The position numbers were made by a program, and so were the translations under genes. Positions 1 to 11,705 of a stretch of 64,000 bases of DNA are shown piece after piece (positions within the stretch are counted from its first letter, which is position 1; the number at the start of each line of letters is the position of its first letter). The notes under the pieces are model-generated. The model ran no database searches. It saw nothing but the letters and a program-made list of their open reading frames with translations, and was not told the DNA's origin. This stretch comes from Gautieria morchelliformis (lineage: Eukaryota; Basidiomycota; Agaricomycetes; Gomphales; Gomphaceae), in contig WHVA01000033.1 of NCBI GenBank assembly GCA_015179125.1, positions 248,001 through 312,000 on the forward strand. The letters run 5' to 3'.

Positions 1-571
1 TGTGATCAGTTCGGAAATGAGTGGAATGGGGTACCGGTTCTTGATCGTGATCGCATTCAAGGCCCGGTAATCCTGCACGAGTCTGAGTGAGCTGTCCTTC
101 TTCTTGATGAAGAACACAGGAGATGCGATGGGTGACTTGGAGGGCAGATCCTCCCTGTATGGAGGTTTTCCACAAGGAATGCATCAAGCTCTACCTGCTC
201 CTTGGGTGACAGCGGGTAGACCTTGCAGTTGGTGGGCTTTGACCCAGGCTCCAACTCAATGGCATGGTCCCACAGCTTCCGTGGAGGCAGGGCATCAAAT
301 GACTCCTTGGCAAAGACGTCCTCGAACTCCCGCAGGTACCCCACCTCCACTTTATCATGCTTCCTGGAGGCTTCAGCGAGGTGTTGTGAAATATTTCCGG
401 TGGTGCGGATGTGTTCCGCTTCCGGTGGAAGGTTTACGTACAGCAAGCGCTCCCCCTCCGCCAGAGTGTCTTCCGGGCCAAGTGGGACGACATCGGAGTC
501 GGAATCGGAATCGGAAGTGGAAGCTGGTTTAAATTCCGCTTCTGAGTCTTCTTCTGCAAGCAGTGGATGGG
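1..571 (-). mobile_element. Ty3/gypsy pol fragment (start of reverse transcriptase)
   Basis: Read on the minus strand, this stretch encodes the region just before and at the start of a gypsy reverse transcriptase. It has an acidic Ser/Asp-rich linker, then FEDVFAKESFDALPP, then the HAIELEPGSKPTNCKVYPLS block that opens fungal gypsy RT domains. The element runs off the left edge, so its full extent cannot be judged. It looks broken. Family assignment rests on recognition of these motifs, which are common in Agaricomycetes. Confidence 0.8.
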
Positions 572-800
572 TGTAAAGATGTCTATCTTAAGCCTTGAGT
601 CACAAGAGCACGGCAGAACTTGACCAATGTGTGGTATTCTGATGCTACGTAGTGACAGTGTAAGGGTAAGATGCGATGGGAACCGCTGACCAGTTCCCAT
701 GCATAAACTATACAGTGGGTCCCTAAGGGGCCCACTGGGATTATGTAATAACTAGTATACATGTATTATATCTAGGTTATTTACACCCTCCCCCTCTACA
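572..800 (-). repeat. LTR-like sequence, 229 bp
   Basis: The stretch begins TGTAAAG and ends CTCTACA on the plus strand, giving the TG..CA ends of an LTR. It separates the gypsy pol fragment on the left from the gag-like region on the right. No matching target-site duplication is visible (atggg before, gacaa after), so it may be a terminal LTR of a neighbouring fossil and not a clean solo LTR. Confidence 0.4.
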
Positions 801-819
801 GACAACTATAGGGGCCCAA

Positions 820-2666
820 CTACGATTCATAGAGGGCATCCATGATGGAGTCCTCTAATGTTTCCGATACGATGACATCGTCATCGTACGGGGCTGATGG
901 AGCACGTGACTCCTCTGGGGGCACCTCCGCGTCCACGGGGTTGGTTGGGTGAGGCAGAACGGTGGTTTCTGCTTGGGTGATGGGGCCTGCATCCTCGCGG
1001 AGCATAGCCTCGACGGCTGGATCCTCAGTCTGGGGAGGGGGTCGGAAGCGCGCCAGCTCTTGATCAAGCTGAGCGTGGGTGAGCGGTCGTGGCACCGCGG
1101 CCCTCACATGGCTGGTCTCGAGGACCTTTTGTTGGCCCTCTCAAGCGGTGGCACTAAATGCCGCGCTGGTGAGGCTGCGCTGAACATATTGTTCAATGCG
1201 TGTTGCTCGCTCGCGAGTGACTCCGGCGTAGCGGGCCAGCCATTGCACGATCTCGGCGAGCGGGATGTCGGGGCCAGCTTGGCCCCCCATGGGGTATGGG
1301 CCCGTGATGGAGAGCCGCAGGCTGGTGCTCTGCGGTGTCAGGCATTCCCTGGCATCGACGAAGCTCGACCATTGGTCGGTTGAGCCGAACAAGTTGAGAA
1401 GTCTCGACTTGAGAGGTGATGCGACCCCTTTAACACGGGGCGCAAGGGCCTTCAACCACATCCAGACGTCCATGTTGTCTAGGTTGAAGGTTCCATCCGC
1501 GTTATCACGGATGGCAGACGGGATTCCTTCGGGATTGTGTAACCAACCCCTTAGGATGGCGGCGATGTCGTGTGGGGTACCGCTCGCTATCACGAGACAA
1601 TCCCTTTTGGGATTGCGAGTGCGTTGTTCGCACTCGATGCATTTGAACACGCTGATCATCTCGTGTGTGCGCGTGAGTTGCGGCGTTTCTTTTGCCCACG
1701 CTATAAGCTCAATGAAGCAGGGGTCGTCGAGCGGGCAGACGTTGTACCATTGAGTACAACGCTGCTGGGCCTTTCCTACTGGTCATGGTAGGAGGCCTGT
1801 CTCGGAGATCGGTGGGTCTCCGAGTGGTATGATCATCCCCTCCCCTGGGTAGGGAGGGTGAACTGTCCCCGCCGGTGGTGGCAGGACCACGTGAGGCCCG
1901 ATGTACTGGGCCTCAACCAATGCTACCTGCCGTTGTAGGGCAGGGTCATTGATCGTGTGTGATGGTGACGCCGCCAGGTATATGCCAATCGCACTTTCCC
2001 TCGCAATGGCTAACCCATTGACAGTGTTGGGGTGCCGCGCAATTTCTTACGCTTCTTTTTTGGCTGCTCTGCCAGCCGCTGTGCCCTCTCCGGGTCGTAC
2101 GTCTTCCAGACGGAGGGGTCGGACTCCCATCCATCTGGGATGCCGTACGCAGCATTGGAAGGCGCACTCTGCCCCTCTGTCATCATCGTCGTCAGGGTTG
2201 GAGCTGATAACCGGGACACTAGCCCCGACGTTGCGCATGCCGGCAAGGGTGCCGTCGCGTGAGGTGATGATGGCCCGGCCACTGGGTCCATGGCTGGGTC
2301 ATGGCCTGGCCTTTTTGAGGCTGCGTGGGCGAACTTGAACTGGAGCTGGGCTGCGCTCAGCTGCTCCTCAAGTTCTTTTATTTTGGTGCGCTCGGCTTCG
2401 AGCGCATCGTCGTGGTCTTCGACCGTGCGTTCCAAATCCTTGACCTCCTTTTTGAGGTCATGGATGTCACGGAGGGGCTCCTCCCATGCGTCACATGTGA
2501 TGCCCCTCTGGAGCCATCCCCAGGCTGCGTCGACGGCATCGCCGATGTCTTCGTCCTGAAATTTGACCTTGTGGGTGCCTGTCGTGGCCCTTAGGTGGGT
2601 GGCGTAGTCCGCGCACATGGCACAATCATCGGGGTGAACAATCGCCAGAGCGTTTTCCCAAGGCAC
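820..2666 (-). mobile_element. Retroelement-associated gag-like region, unknown family
   Basis: Three minus-strand open stretches lie in a row (2666-2010, 1659-1141 and 1107-820). The first has a Trp-rich start (AWGWLQRG) followed by a strong coiled coil of about 60 residues (heptads around KKEVKDLERTVEDHDDALEA), then a Pro/Ala linker. No zinc knuckle, protease or RT is seen. Its position beside an LTR-like repeat and a gypsy fragment, and the resemblance of the coiled-coil protein to retroelement-linked fungal proteins, suggest an old gag-type or accessory region. It looks broken. A host gene with introns cannot be excluded. Confidence 0.35.
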
Positions 2667-3530
2667 AAAAGGTTATCATAAGGGCCTGTGCACCAATGGG
2701 GAAGTAGAGATGAAGGTGACAGACCACAGCAAGTCGAAGGAGAGGGGGATAAGCGGGACACTAGCAAGATAGGCTTTCACTGAAGAGATACATGATGGAG
2801 ACAGACAGCAAGGCACAGCATGGCAAGGCACAAAACAAGAACAGGGCAAGCGATAGAATATGTCAGCAAAGGACTATAGTCACAAGAACATGGAAAATAC
2901 ACACCTGACAGAACTGACCTAATGAAAGGAAACATGGTACAAGAGGTCAGGGAATAAGGACAGGAACAAAAAGGGTGTGGACAAACACATACCTGGATGA
3001 AAAGGAGAGAACGGAACGGGGGACAAGCTTGAATTAAAGAGCTCATTTAAGAAGAGGTCGGCCAAGGAAAAAAGAAACAGCGGAGGCTAATGATGGCAAT
3101 ATATAACACACTATCTATCAATAATATTGGAAGAAACAGATCAGGATAATAACTAAGAAGACAGGAAAAAGCAAAACAGGGGAAATATTATTATATAAGA
3201 CACCAAGATAGTGTCAGGGAAACACGGATGCACAAAGATACAACATTATTATGGGTACATGTGACAGGATTTGGAAGAGATAACATGCAGGGAAAAGAAA
3301 AAAAGGACAAAGTGGATTAAAAACATGAACATGGCAAGGAACACCCAATATCCCCAAGCACACCCTTGTCGACAGAACCCTCCCCTCCTTTCAGTCGGAG
3401 TTGGGGAATCCTCAATTTCAGCCCGAACATGTGATATAAGGTCAAACATGTGTTCCCCAGAGGAATCATTGCCGGAAATCCCATCAACATGGAGTCTTTC
3501 CTATTACCTGGACTCCAGCATGTGAGTGCA
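2667..3530. other. No gene seen; purine-rich plus strand
   Basis: This is A-rich on the plus strand, with only short chance reading frames. It may be the leader or LTR of the minus-strand gag-like region to its left, but no TG..CA repeat pair is visible. Confidence 0.5.
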
Positions 3531-3840
3531 TGAAGCCGCCTAATTCTTGGGGTAAAACATCCAAGTCAAACCGAAAGCGAACACAAAAAGGCAACATGCC
3601 TGCATGCTATGGCATCTCCTACATTGTGGATGGTGCCGCCTAGATCAATTGCCTCAGCAGCATCCAGCTCTGTCCACTGTGAATGCACGGAACAAGAAAG
3701 TCAATAATATCTGTTTTACTGCTACTGAGGATTAGAGCTGGTTGTTTAATGTTCAACAATGACATGATCTGACTTTGTGGACGTCTTGTTCAATTCTTTG
3801 AAGTTGTCGGAATCCCAATCCAGTCTGGGCCCCAGAGGGG
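3531..3840 (-). repeat. Inverted copy of the 6.84-7.32 kb segment
   Basis: Reverse-complementing this stretch gives the same sequence as about 6840-7323 and about 39485-39940, including the aattaggcggcttca end and the gcggcaccatccacaaca block. It lacks about 110-130 bp present in the other copies between two repeats of ttccgacaa. It is one of several shuffled pieces of the HD-locus surroundings. Confidence 0.75.
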
Positions 3841-4788
3841 CCATGCCATAAGTGCTGCTCAATTTGTAGTTCGGTTCATTTGGTTCGTTTCTTTCATTTC
3901 GTCACGTGTCGAAATTTTCAACTCCAACTGTAAGCGAGCTGAAACAGCATGTTTTGCTGCGGAAGCAAAATGACACCCTCAGCTGCCAAGCCACGTGAAC
4001 CACTTAATAAAATAAACAAATAATTATTGACGCTCGACTCGATGACTGCGCGCGCATGAGGAGCAAGAAGGATTCCAGGACATCCTCCTGGCTGCAGGGA
4101 CAAAAACACCTGGGTGATTATGCCATCAACTACAATGAGGAATGTCTATACGTGCTCGCCAAAGAATATCACCCCACCAGCACTGGGCATGCGCGCAAAC
4201 CTTTCTGACGCATTGTCGGGCCTATGAGAACCTCCAGGCACCTCTTTAATGTTTTGGACACTCTGGGTTACGTTCTTTTCTCCCATCCTTGTCACGAGGA
4301 CTCGACACCCATGCCTCAAACACTGGCGTTTTGTACCTTGCACATCGACCTCTCCTCTTACATGATGTTTCCTTAACCTTGTATCTCACCCATCACCTGT
4401 ATTTGAAAAGCTCAACTGAAGATTCTTGGTATGCAGGAGAGCTTAGAGAATGAAGGAGATCTGGATAATGATGAAATGGATGACAATCATGAAGGAGCTG
4501 TACTTGAGAGCATCAGCGCAGGACTAATTGGTATCGCTCACACCTCAGGCAATGGTTCACAAGGGGGAGAGGGGGCTTATGAGGTTATACCCAAATCAAA
4601 GGACTTTTTTTCATCAATTCCTTGCGTTACCGGCAAACATAAGAGCATGGTCGGTAGGACCCAACTTCGCGTGCAGTGGTAATTATGCACATTTTACATA
4701 AGCAAACTTGTCAATCTAGGCTCCGCCAATTTCCAAAGTCCGCACAGCAGTTCGAACCGAACCGAACTGAACTGAGTGCCTCAGTTCT
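3841..4788. other. No recognisable gene
   Basis: An 83-codon plus-strand frame (4431-4682), acidic with DNDEMDDNHEG, has no family I recognise and no supporting neighbours. A second open stretch around 4060-4200 is likewise unrecognised. Repeats of gaaccgaac-type sequence flank the region. Confidence 0.4.
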
Positions 4789-5028
4789 TGTTGGGATCTG
4801 GAGATCCCGGGCGGCACTTCGGCCGTCGATGACGCGTCACACTCGCGTATATAGACAAAGGAGGAACGGGTAGGAGGAACAAGGGAAAAAGAGAACAAGG
4901 TAGAATAGACAAAGGAACGACTTATAATTAGTACCGGCTTCTATGTATTTAAGGCAGCGACTGAAGGTCGCTGCTAGACATTGAATCTACCCCGGACTAT
5001 TATTCTACTTCGACCTACAGTTCTTACA
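4789..5028 (+). repeat. Solo LTR, about 240 bp
   Basis: It starts TGTTGGGATCTGGAG and ends TTCTTACA. The five bases before (gttct) and after (gttcg) match at four positions, as expected for an aged target-site duplication. It contains a tatttaaggc TATA-like box. No internal retroelement genes accompany it. Solo LTRs arise by recombination between the two LTRs of an element. Confidence 0.6.
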
Positions 5029-5195
5029 GTTCGGATCGTTGCAAAAAAACCCCGAACGACCTTTTGCAGAAACGAATCGAACGAACCGAACTAAGAATTG
5101 AGCAGCACTATACGCGTGCGGGACTAAAAACCTCACGCGTCGCACTTTTCCGCTCTCCTTGCCGGCACCAAGGGCAAGTTCAACCTTGTTCTACT

Positions 5196-6161
5196 ATGCC
5201 CTTCGTGCCGGCAAAATTCACTCCCCCTGGAGATACCGAAACTGACAAAATTCTTCCAAAAAAAAAAACGAGGTCCAGCAAGCAGTACTTTAAACCGATA
5301 AGATCTCAGAATGGTTTCTCGCTTCACGCTGACATGTCCGGCAGGAGGACGTACCCTTGCTTGAGTTCGTATTCGAGAAGACTCGCTTCCCAAGCCCCGA
5401 AGACAGAGAGCACCTTGCCCACATCTCCGGGATGTCTCTTCACCAAATCACCGTTTGGGTGCGTCTCTCCACAATAATCTCTCTTACTCGCTAAAATCCT
5501 TGCGCACAGTTCCAAAACCGCCGCTGCCGACGGGTCTCCCGCGCCAGATCAAAGCGCGTCAGGCCCGCTCCCAAGACTTTCGAAGAGATGAAGGACTCGG
5601 TGACGCTGCGCGGGAGGCGCTGTCGAAGGCACACCCACTCGTGAAGAAGCTGAATCCGGACCCTACTGAACACCACGGTACATATGAACTGCCTATCCTG
5701 ATGCAAGGTCCTCCAAGACGCTCGGCTGTGCCAGAGATCATTGTCTTGGATGATGACACGCCACCTGAGCCGAGCACGCACGCTGTATCTCCGGGCGCGC
5801 CATTGCCTTGGTCGTGTTCTGACGAGCGCGTTGAGTTGTCAGACTACGGACTTTTGGTGCGAGTTTCCTTATTTTATAGTTTTGCAACATTCCTAATCAC
5901 GCCACGCGATAGGGGACTGCAGTACACAAACTTCCCACCTCGGTCGAGGAGCATACACCCGTACCACACAGCGACAACCCCCTCAACCCTCCCAAAACGT
6001 TGGTTCACGCCTACCCGGCTGTCTACGAGCCGTCCCAGCTCACATCCGACCCTTTCGCCGTCGCGCCGCACGCGTGGCTCCGGGACCGTCGGGCAAACAC
6101 CAGGCAATTTATTGACACCACGGCGGAAGCGGTGGCGGATATACTGAATGGATTTGACCGC
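5196..6161 (+). pseudogene. HD2 mating-type homeodomain pseudogene (psi-1)
   Basis: A degraded copy of the HD2 gene. A short first exon (5196-5297, starting MPFVPAKF) lacks the long N-terminal specificity region. The exon carrying the first part of the homeodomain (5345-5458, 114 nt, PSPEDREHLAHISGMS) ends in TGG, and after an intron the next exon starts FQNRRCRR (5510), rebuilding the WFQNRR recognition helix. The exon length is exactly that of intact HD2c. Compared with HD2c there is a 4-nt loss in exon 3 near the FEEM motif that shifts the frame, and the first intron's donor reads AT where GT is expected. The C-terminal part (to about 6161) remains recognisable, then meets an inverted HD2 tail. 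Confidence 0.85.
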
Positions 6162-6164
6162 ATG

Positions 6165-6830
6165 GTCTTCAGTCTCGCAGCAGACGGACCGGCCGTCGTG
6201 CTATCGTCCCCAGGCGAATCGCACGCGGTCTTGGCCTCCATTTATCTCGACAGTACACCCGCTCTGTGAATAGAGGTGAGCCTCGAGAGCACTCTCGCTT
6301 GACATCCGGAGCTCGGCCTCGGAGGATAGCGGAGACGATCCAGCACTCGACGAACATGGTGATGCGATAGTCGATTCGCTCGAGTACCATATCCCATACA
6401 ACTCCGAGGAGACGTTGCGCGGGACCCGTCCACCATTCATCGTTTCTGATGGCTCGTCGACGTCCATGCGGTCAAATCCATTCAATATATCCGCCACCGC
6501 TTCCGCCGTGGTGTCAATGGATTCCCTCGTGTTTGCCCGACGGTCCCGGAGCCACGCGTGCGGCGGGACGACGAAAGGGTCGGATGTGAGCTGGGACGGC
6601 TCGTAGACAGCCGGGTAGGCGTGAACCGACGTTTTGGGAGGGTTGAGGGGTTGTCGCTGTGTGGCACGGGTGTATGCTCCTCGACCGATGTGGGAAGTTT
6701 ATGGAAGAGTTTTGTCAGTTTCGGTATCTCGAGGGGGAGTGAATTTTGCCGGCACCAAGGGCATAGTAGAACAAGGCTGAAGGAGAGCTGAAAAGCGCGA
6801 AGCGTGAAGTTTTTATAGTCCCGCACGCGT
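6165..6830 (-). pseudogene. HD2 C-terminal remnant without homeodomain (psi-2)
   Basis: Minus-strand HD2 tail sequence (WLRDRRANTR, AVADILNGFDRM, ELYGIWYSSE in HD2c numbering) is joined directly to the promoter-like and MPLVPAKF start segment seen in psi-1. The join skips both homeodomain exons, so the reading frame ends soon after KTLP. It lies tail-to-tail with psi-1. The part from 6507 on belongs to a segment repeated at 39144. Confidence 0.8.
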
Positions 6831-7559
6831 GTGGCACGGCCGGGCCGGGCCCAGACTGGATTGGGATTCCGACAAGGAAACATAAATAATGTATCATCCA
6901 ACTGCATTTTTGTCTCCGACAACCAGCCTGATGTCACGATGCGTCAGGGAGCATTGTCTCAATGAGACATTATTATGCCTTGCTTCCGACAACTTCAAAG
7001 AAAATTCCGACACGAGTTTAGAGAAAGTACAAAGAATTGAACGAGATGACCGCGAAGTCAGATCATGTCATTGTTGAACGTTGAACGTTGAACAACCAGC
7101 TCTAATCCTCAGTAGCAGTAAAACAGATATTATCTTTAGTGGCTTTCTCGTTCCGTGCATTCACAGTGGACAGAGCTGGATGCCGCCGAGGCAATTGATC
7201 TAGGCGGCACCATCCACAACATAGGAGATGCCGTAGCACGCCGGGCAGGTTGCCCTTTTGTGTTCGCTTTCGGTCAGAATTGTTGACTCGGATGTTTTAA
7301 TTACCCCGAAAATTAGGCGGCTTCAGCCAGCAATATTGCTACACATGAGTACATGTACAATATTACTGTAATCAAAGAAAAAGCGAACGACGTGAGACGT
7401 GACACACGCCATAAAAATATACTGACGAGGAATCGAGACTGCACTGGTCAATACTTATCCGCGGCAGACGCACTTCGAAGTGCGGCTTGATACATGCACC
7501 AGACCATCCGCGCTCCTAAGACGTGGATCCTGTGGCGCTACGACACAACGGACGCTGCA

Positions 7560-7995
7560 GCGAGCCCAATTTCAAAGTGGGAGACAGCTGTTCGGTCTGC
7601 GACTCCAATGCGTCAACACCCATGCTGCATGCATGCAGGCATGGCTCCTCAGACTCGTAGCAGACGGACCGGCCGTCGTGCTGTCGTCCCCGGACGAATC
7701 GCATGCACGCGGTATCTGCCTCAATTTCTGCCTAATGCCTTGGGGTCCGGAGAGGTTATAGTCCCACCGGAGACGCAGCATACGCCGGTATCTCGTGAGT
7801 ACACGAGCTCGGTGCATCGCGATCAGCATCGAGATCGGAGTATCGCCTTGACGAATACGATGATGCGCGGGATGCGGCCATCGAGGAGACGTTGCGCCGC
7901 ATCGACGGACGAGAAACCTGTCCACCCGTCATCTTTGCGGTCGAATCCACCATTTTATCTCGCGGGTACACAGGGTTTCCTACAAGTATCGCGGA
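7560..7995 (-). pseudogene. Diverged HD2 C-terminal exon
   Basis: On the minus strand the sequence follows the C-terminal exon of HD2c with many changes: TGGQVSRPSMRRNVSS against KGGRLPRNVSS, EIPAYAASPVG against EIPEYAVSPASG, and the same final block around the cagacggaccggccgtcgtg stretch. It is preceded by a TTGTAG acceptor like the last intron of HD2c. It lies downstream of the HD2-like N-terminal frame at 8324-8782, so the two probably come from one gene whose homeodomain exons are gone. The frame is interrupted. Confidence 0.6.
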
Positions 7996-8323
7996 GAGTG
8001 ATTAGGAAAATGGAATGACAATAAAAATAGATAGACGCAGGGCTCGTGAGCTCACGTACGGGAACATATAGCATTTTCTTGCAAATACAGAAACGAGAAG
8101 ACATCGCCGTACAACGGGAAGAGACCAGCAGAAGAGAACACACATATGTAGAAACATGGCCAGCAACAGCAAGGAACTCGATCCTACGAAATAAAGACAC
8201 GGGAATCCAACGCCCGTGAATATAATCCCCAAGCCCGGTATGTCCTTCAACCAAGGACGAAAAGGACAGAGCCAAGATAACCTCGAGTGGCGGAGGCCAC
8301 CTATCGTTGCCTGCGAGGTTATA

Positions 8324-8782
8324 CTACTTGGACTGAGTCCTGTTCGCCTGAGCAGCTAGATGGGAACGCGCGAGATCCATCGACTCTCTAGCCCAACCAT
8401 CCGCAGTGTCTTTGTATAATGTGTGGAGCGTGTCGAAGAACTCGGCCACAAGGTCTTCCACCGGCGTCATGCCTGGAGCTTGAGACATGTTGGCCACCTT
8501 CTCTACCGTAGTACGAAACGTGCCCTCAAATTTCAGTCGAAGATAGTGCGTGTTTTGTTGATAGATGTCCGACAGCCTCTTTGCCACCTCTGTGGTCACG
8601 CCAATATCGACAAGTTGGGAATCCAACGGTCCTGCAGAAGAAAAGTGGAAATGGGAAATGTCGATTGGTGTGGTGGTCGATGAAGTGGGATGGCTTGAGG
8701 CGGACATCGCCTCGAGTATTTTGGTTGCAGCGGCATCCATCTCGCGAAGAACTTGGATGGTTGACGTGAAAGACCCCGACAT
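8324..8782 (-). CDS. HD2-like N-terminal (specificity) domain only, no homeodomain
   Basis: An open frame of 152 codons starts MSGSFTSTI (an upstream in-frame ATG exists at 8821). Residues around 50-75 (QLVDIGVTTEVAKRLSDIY) match the N-terminal dimerisation and specificity region of the HD2 proteins in this window (HD2b QLVDIGLPYNTIEKLSEVY). HD2 N-termini pair with HD1 partners in other mushrooms. The frame ends where HD2b and HD2c splice into homeodomain exons, and no homeodomain is found in the 300 bp downstream. A second copy at 40970-41428 encodes the same protein. It is either a pseudogene or a short protein able to bind HD1 but not DNA; the sequence cannot decide. Confidence 0.6.
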   Translation of the reverse strand: MSGSFTSTIQVLREMDAAATKILEAMSASSHPTSSTTTPIDISHFHFSSAGPLDSQLVDIGVTTEVAKRLSDIYQQNTHYLRLKFEGTFRTTVEKVANMSQAPGMTPVEDLVAEFFDTLHTLYKDTADGWARESMDLARSHLAAQANRTQSK

Positions 8783-9547
8783 GGTAGAGCGAGAGCTAGG
8801 CTGAAGGAAAACCTGTGGCACGAGCAGCTTTTATTGCAAAGAGTCACCCCTCGTGTTTCACGACTACCGCGGATCGAGCCGAATCGTAATCGAATCGATC
8901 TCAGTTGCGCTCCAAGGGCTTGAGTTCTGCCTGACATCCTTGACAGCCAGATATCGTGGTGAACTCGTGGGGGACTTGGGCCGTGAATGCCGGCAAAGAC
9001 TAAGAGAATTCGTGAACGCGTCATTGGCAGAAGCAGAGAGAAGCCCCTCCTTTCAAGTTGGGGCTGAATTTGAACGCCACGAACACGAGGCACCAGATTA
9101 TATACCTTGCAGCGATTTACATAAGCACGAGCTTTCAACGTCGATAGCCCCAGTCGTCTTAATGATACCGATCGTTGATCCCCACAATGTTGGCGCTTTC
9201 GGGTGTGCATGAAGCTTTAGTGGCTCTCGCAGAGATAAGTGGACAAAGGGGTGGAGCAGCTGAGTCAGCCGATCTCAGACTGTATCAAACATGTCCAATC
9301 CTTCTCGCCCATTACTACCCACCAGTCGCAAGGCTCAGAAGTAGTGACTGGAAGGGCGAGCGGTAGGGGTAGCGGTATCCCCCTGATGAGAGCTTTCGTC
9401 GGCTCGAAACCGCTGCAAATCTGTGACTCTGTCTCCCCCAGCAACCGTCTTCCCTAGCCAAGCAGAGCCCAATCTTCGGAGATGGCTGGTGCAAGGTTGT
9501 GGTCTGGCGAGCGGCGCTCTGCTGGACGCGGCTGCCTGCTCACAGGC
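8783..9547. other. Noncoding flank of the HD2-like frame
   Basis: The upstream side of the HD2-like frame holds no gene I recognise. Scattered plus-strand frames are short and are not conserved in the second copy. It is part of the 6507-9547 duplication. Confidence 0.5.
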
Positions 9548-9766
9548 TGACTAATGGAGTCCGTAGTCTCTGAGTGCTATTGCAAAACTGATCCGCCGGT
9601 GGGCTTCTCAGTTTTGCGGGGGAAGGGGGAGGAGCTGGCAGGCTTAGGAGGGCGCTTAACCGGACCCAGCCGGGGGGGCACGTGATGCGAGGTCACGTGA
9701 CCGCAGGTGGCGCCATCCTGAGCGTGTCAGTTCTCATGCGTGAGGATTCGGAGGAAAACTCCAACA

Positions 9767-10025
9767 TGTTGGAGTCAGGGTCGGTAAGCAGAGAACGCAG
9801 GGCCAAGTAGGTTAGGGGGAAGGATTTATCATCGTATAGTAAAATAGTATTACTGGCCTCGGTCAAGTATGACCGAGGCCCTATATCTACTCGCTCCACA
9901 ATCGCTAACCCCTCAGTGAACTGGCCGTTCACTGAGGTACGTGCCCCCATCCGATTATGTATCCTAATGGTATACTTACTGTCATGTAGGCTTCATACTA
10001 TTAGATACTGCGCATAACCGCTACA
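9767..10025 (+). repeat. 5' LTR of copia A
   Basis: 259 bp, TGTTGGAGTC..CCGCTACA, followed at once by the element's primer-binding region and, at 10030, the gag start. Confidence 0.9.
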
Positions 10026-10029
10026 GGTT

Positions 10030-11203
10030 ATGGGCCCCGCAGAGCCCACAACGTCTACCCCCACCTCCAAGTCGTTCGTCGTCCCGAAGCTGGCCAGGGA
10101 CAGCACGAACTGGGTCACCTGGAAAAGCCAGACGTTAGCTACGCTGGCGGCGACCCGTGGTGCCAAGCGCCACCTAGAAGGGACTGCTCGGATCCCTCGC
10201 ACGCTCCCGACGTACCCTAACGGCTACACGCTCACAGACAAGGAGGAAGAGGACCTAGAGGATCTCGAGAAACGCTGGGATGACTACAATCAGCGCGAGG
10301 CAGCGATAATGGCACAAATATTTACCACTGTCCCCGATAGCGTCCTCATCGAAGTCCGCAACCTAGCGACAGCAAAGGAGGTCTGGGAGGCCGTATGTGC
10401 AAAGCACGAGACAAGGGCACTCACGGTCAAGGTTGACATGCGACGACGCATGTACGAGCTGAAATGCGAGGACGAATCGAACGTCCGCACGCACCTGGAA
10501 TCCCTCATGAGAATGCAGGAGCAACTCGCAGGGATGAACGCGGGACTCACCGATGACGACCTTGTCACCGTCATCCTCGGCTCGCTCCCGAAGTCGTATC
10601 GGCCGCTCATCAATGCGATAACGATGTCGGCGACTCACGCAAAGGCAAGACTTGAACCGGACCAGGTAGTCAGCACTCTAATCGACGAGTTTGAGCGATT
10701 AGCAATCGAAGAACGACAATTGAAGGCAAGTGAGAACGCACTCGCGGTGGTCAAGAGTCGTGGAAAGCACCAGCCACGCAGCAGTGGTTCCAATACCACG
10801 CGGACAGATGTGGAATGTTGGAAGTGCGGCAAAAAGGGGCACCTCAAAGCAGACTGTCGTTCTAAAGGCAAGAAAAAAGAAAAAAAGGATGAGGACAAGA
10901 AAGGAGGCGACTCGGCGAACGCAGCAGTAGAAGGCGAGGATTTCGCTTTTACCGCGACGCTCGCTGGGACCGCGCTTGCGCGGGGAACGAGTCGGTCAAC
11001 GGGGCGAGAAGTCGACGTGTACGACTCGGGTGCATCAGGCCACATGTCGCCGAGTAGGCATCGCTTCACCACTTTCCGTGAGATCGCGCCGCGGACGGTC
11101 ACTGCCGCGGACAAGACAGTCTTCAAGGCTACCAGGATAGGTAGCATGAAGATCGGAATACCTAACGGTAGAACGACAACGTACGTTACCTTGAAGGACG
11201 TAC
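10030..11203 (+). mobile_element. Copia A gag and protease start
   Basis: An open frame starts MGPAEPTTSTP. A gag core with WVTWKSQTLATL leads to a CCHC zinc knuckle (CWKCGKKGHLKADC, about residue 258), a Lys-rich stretch and the aspartic protease motif VYDSGASGHMSP near residue 333. The domain order is typical for copia. The solo LTR at 11204 follows. Confidence 0.9.
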
Positions 11204-11700
11204 TGTAGAGGACAGGAATTATAGGCAGTAGGTATGGACTTGTTATTCAAAAGAATAGACTAGAAATCAATTCACTCTCTCAGTGAATTTAGTGGTCACT
11301 CTAAATATATTATACACTACCTAGAAATCAATTCACTACAGAGGATTTCTAGGTCAATAAATGTAAAGACTACTAGACTAATTTACTTGCCTCTCTCAGT
11401 GAATTTAGTGGTCACTGAGAGAGGGGGAAATGTGTTCCACTGCGCATGTACTACTACCCGGCCCTTTAGCGCCCAAGAGCTCGCGCGTCGAAGTCATTTC
11501 AGACTCCGCTGGGTGCAGCCGCTTGTAAAAGTAGGAATAACAAGATGAAATAGAGAGATAAGGAATGAGTGGAAAATTTCGAAAATAACCAGAGAAATGG
11601 ATACATAATACAAGAACAATGTGAGAAGAAATTGGAAGGCCACACAACAAATTGGATATATTATGCTTGATTTTGGTGCAGGAGCATAAAGCACCCAACA
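11204..11700 (-). repeat. Solo LTR of the element-B family inside copia A
   Basis: 497 bp, TGTAGAGGACAGG..GCACCCAACA, flanked by the 5-bp duplication cgtac (11199-11203 and 11701-11705). It is the same family and orientation as the LTRs of element B. It is an insertion into the coding part of element A. Confidence 0.92.
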
Positions 11701-11705
11701 CGTAC

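Larger units (their letters stand above)
6507..9547 (+). repeat. Segmental duplication, copy 1 (partner 39144-42034)
   Basis: About 3.0 kb here matches 39144-42034 in the same order and orientation, with long stretches identical (for example 8330-8870 against 40976-41516) and a few indels, including about 35 bp near 9005-9040 and more near 9390-9510. The left border falls inside the HD2 tail remnant. The right border falls at cacaggc, where retroelement C begins. The copy is interpreted as the left end of HD unit 1. Confidence 0.88.

Noticed and set aside
949-1791. Plus-strand frames of 144 and 162 codons
   Set aside because: They are antisense shadows of the minus-strand gag-like region and have no domain signal.
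8783-8821. Start of the HD2-like frame at the upstream ATG (8821)
   Set aside because: The ATG at 8782 gives an N-terminus aligned with other HD2 starts; the upstream extension has no counterpart.
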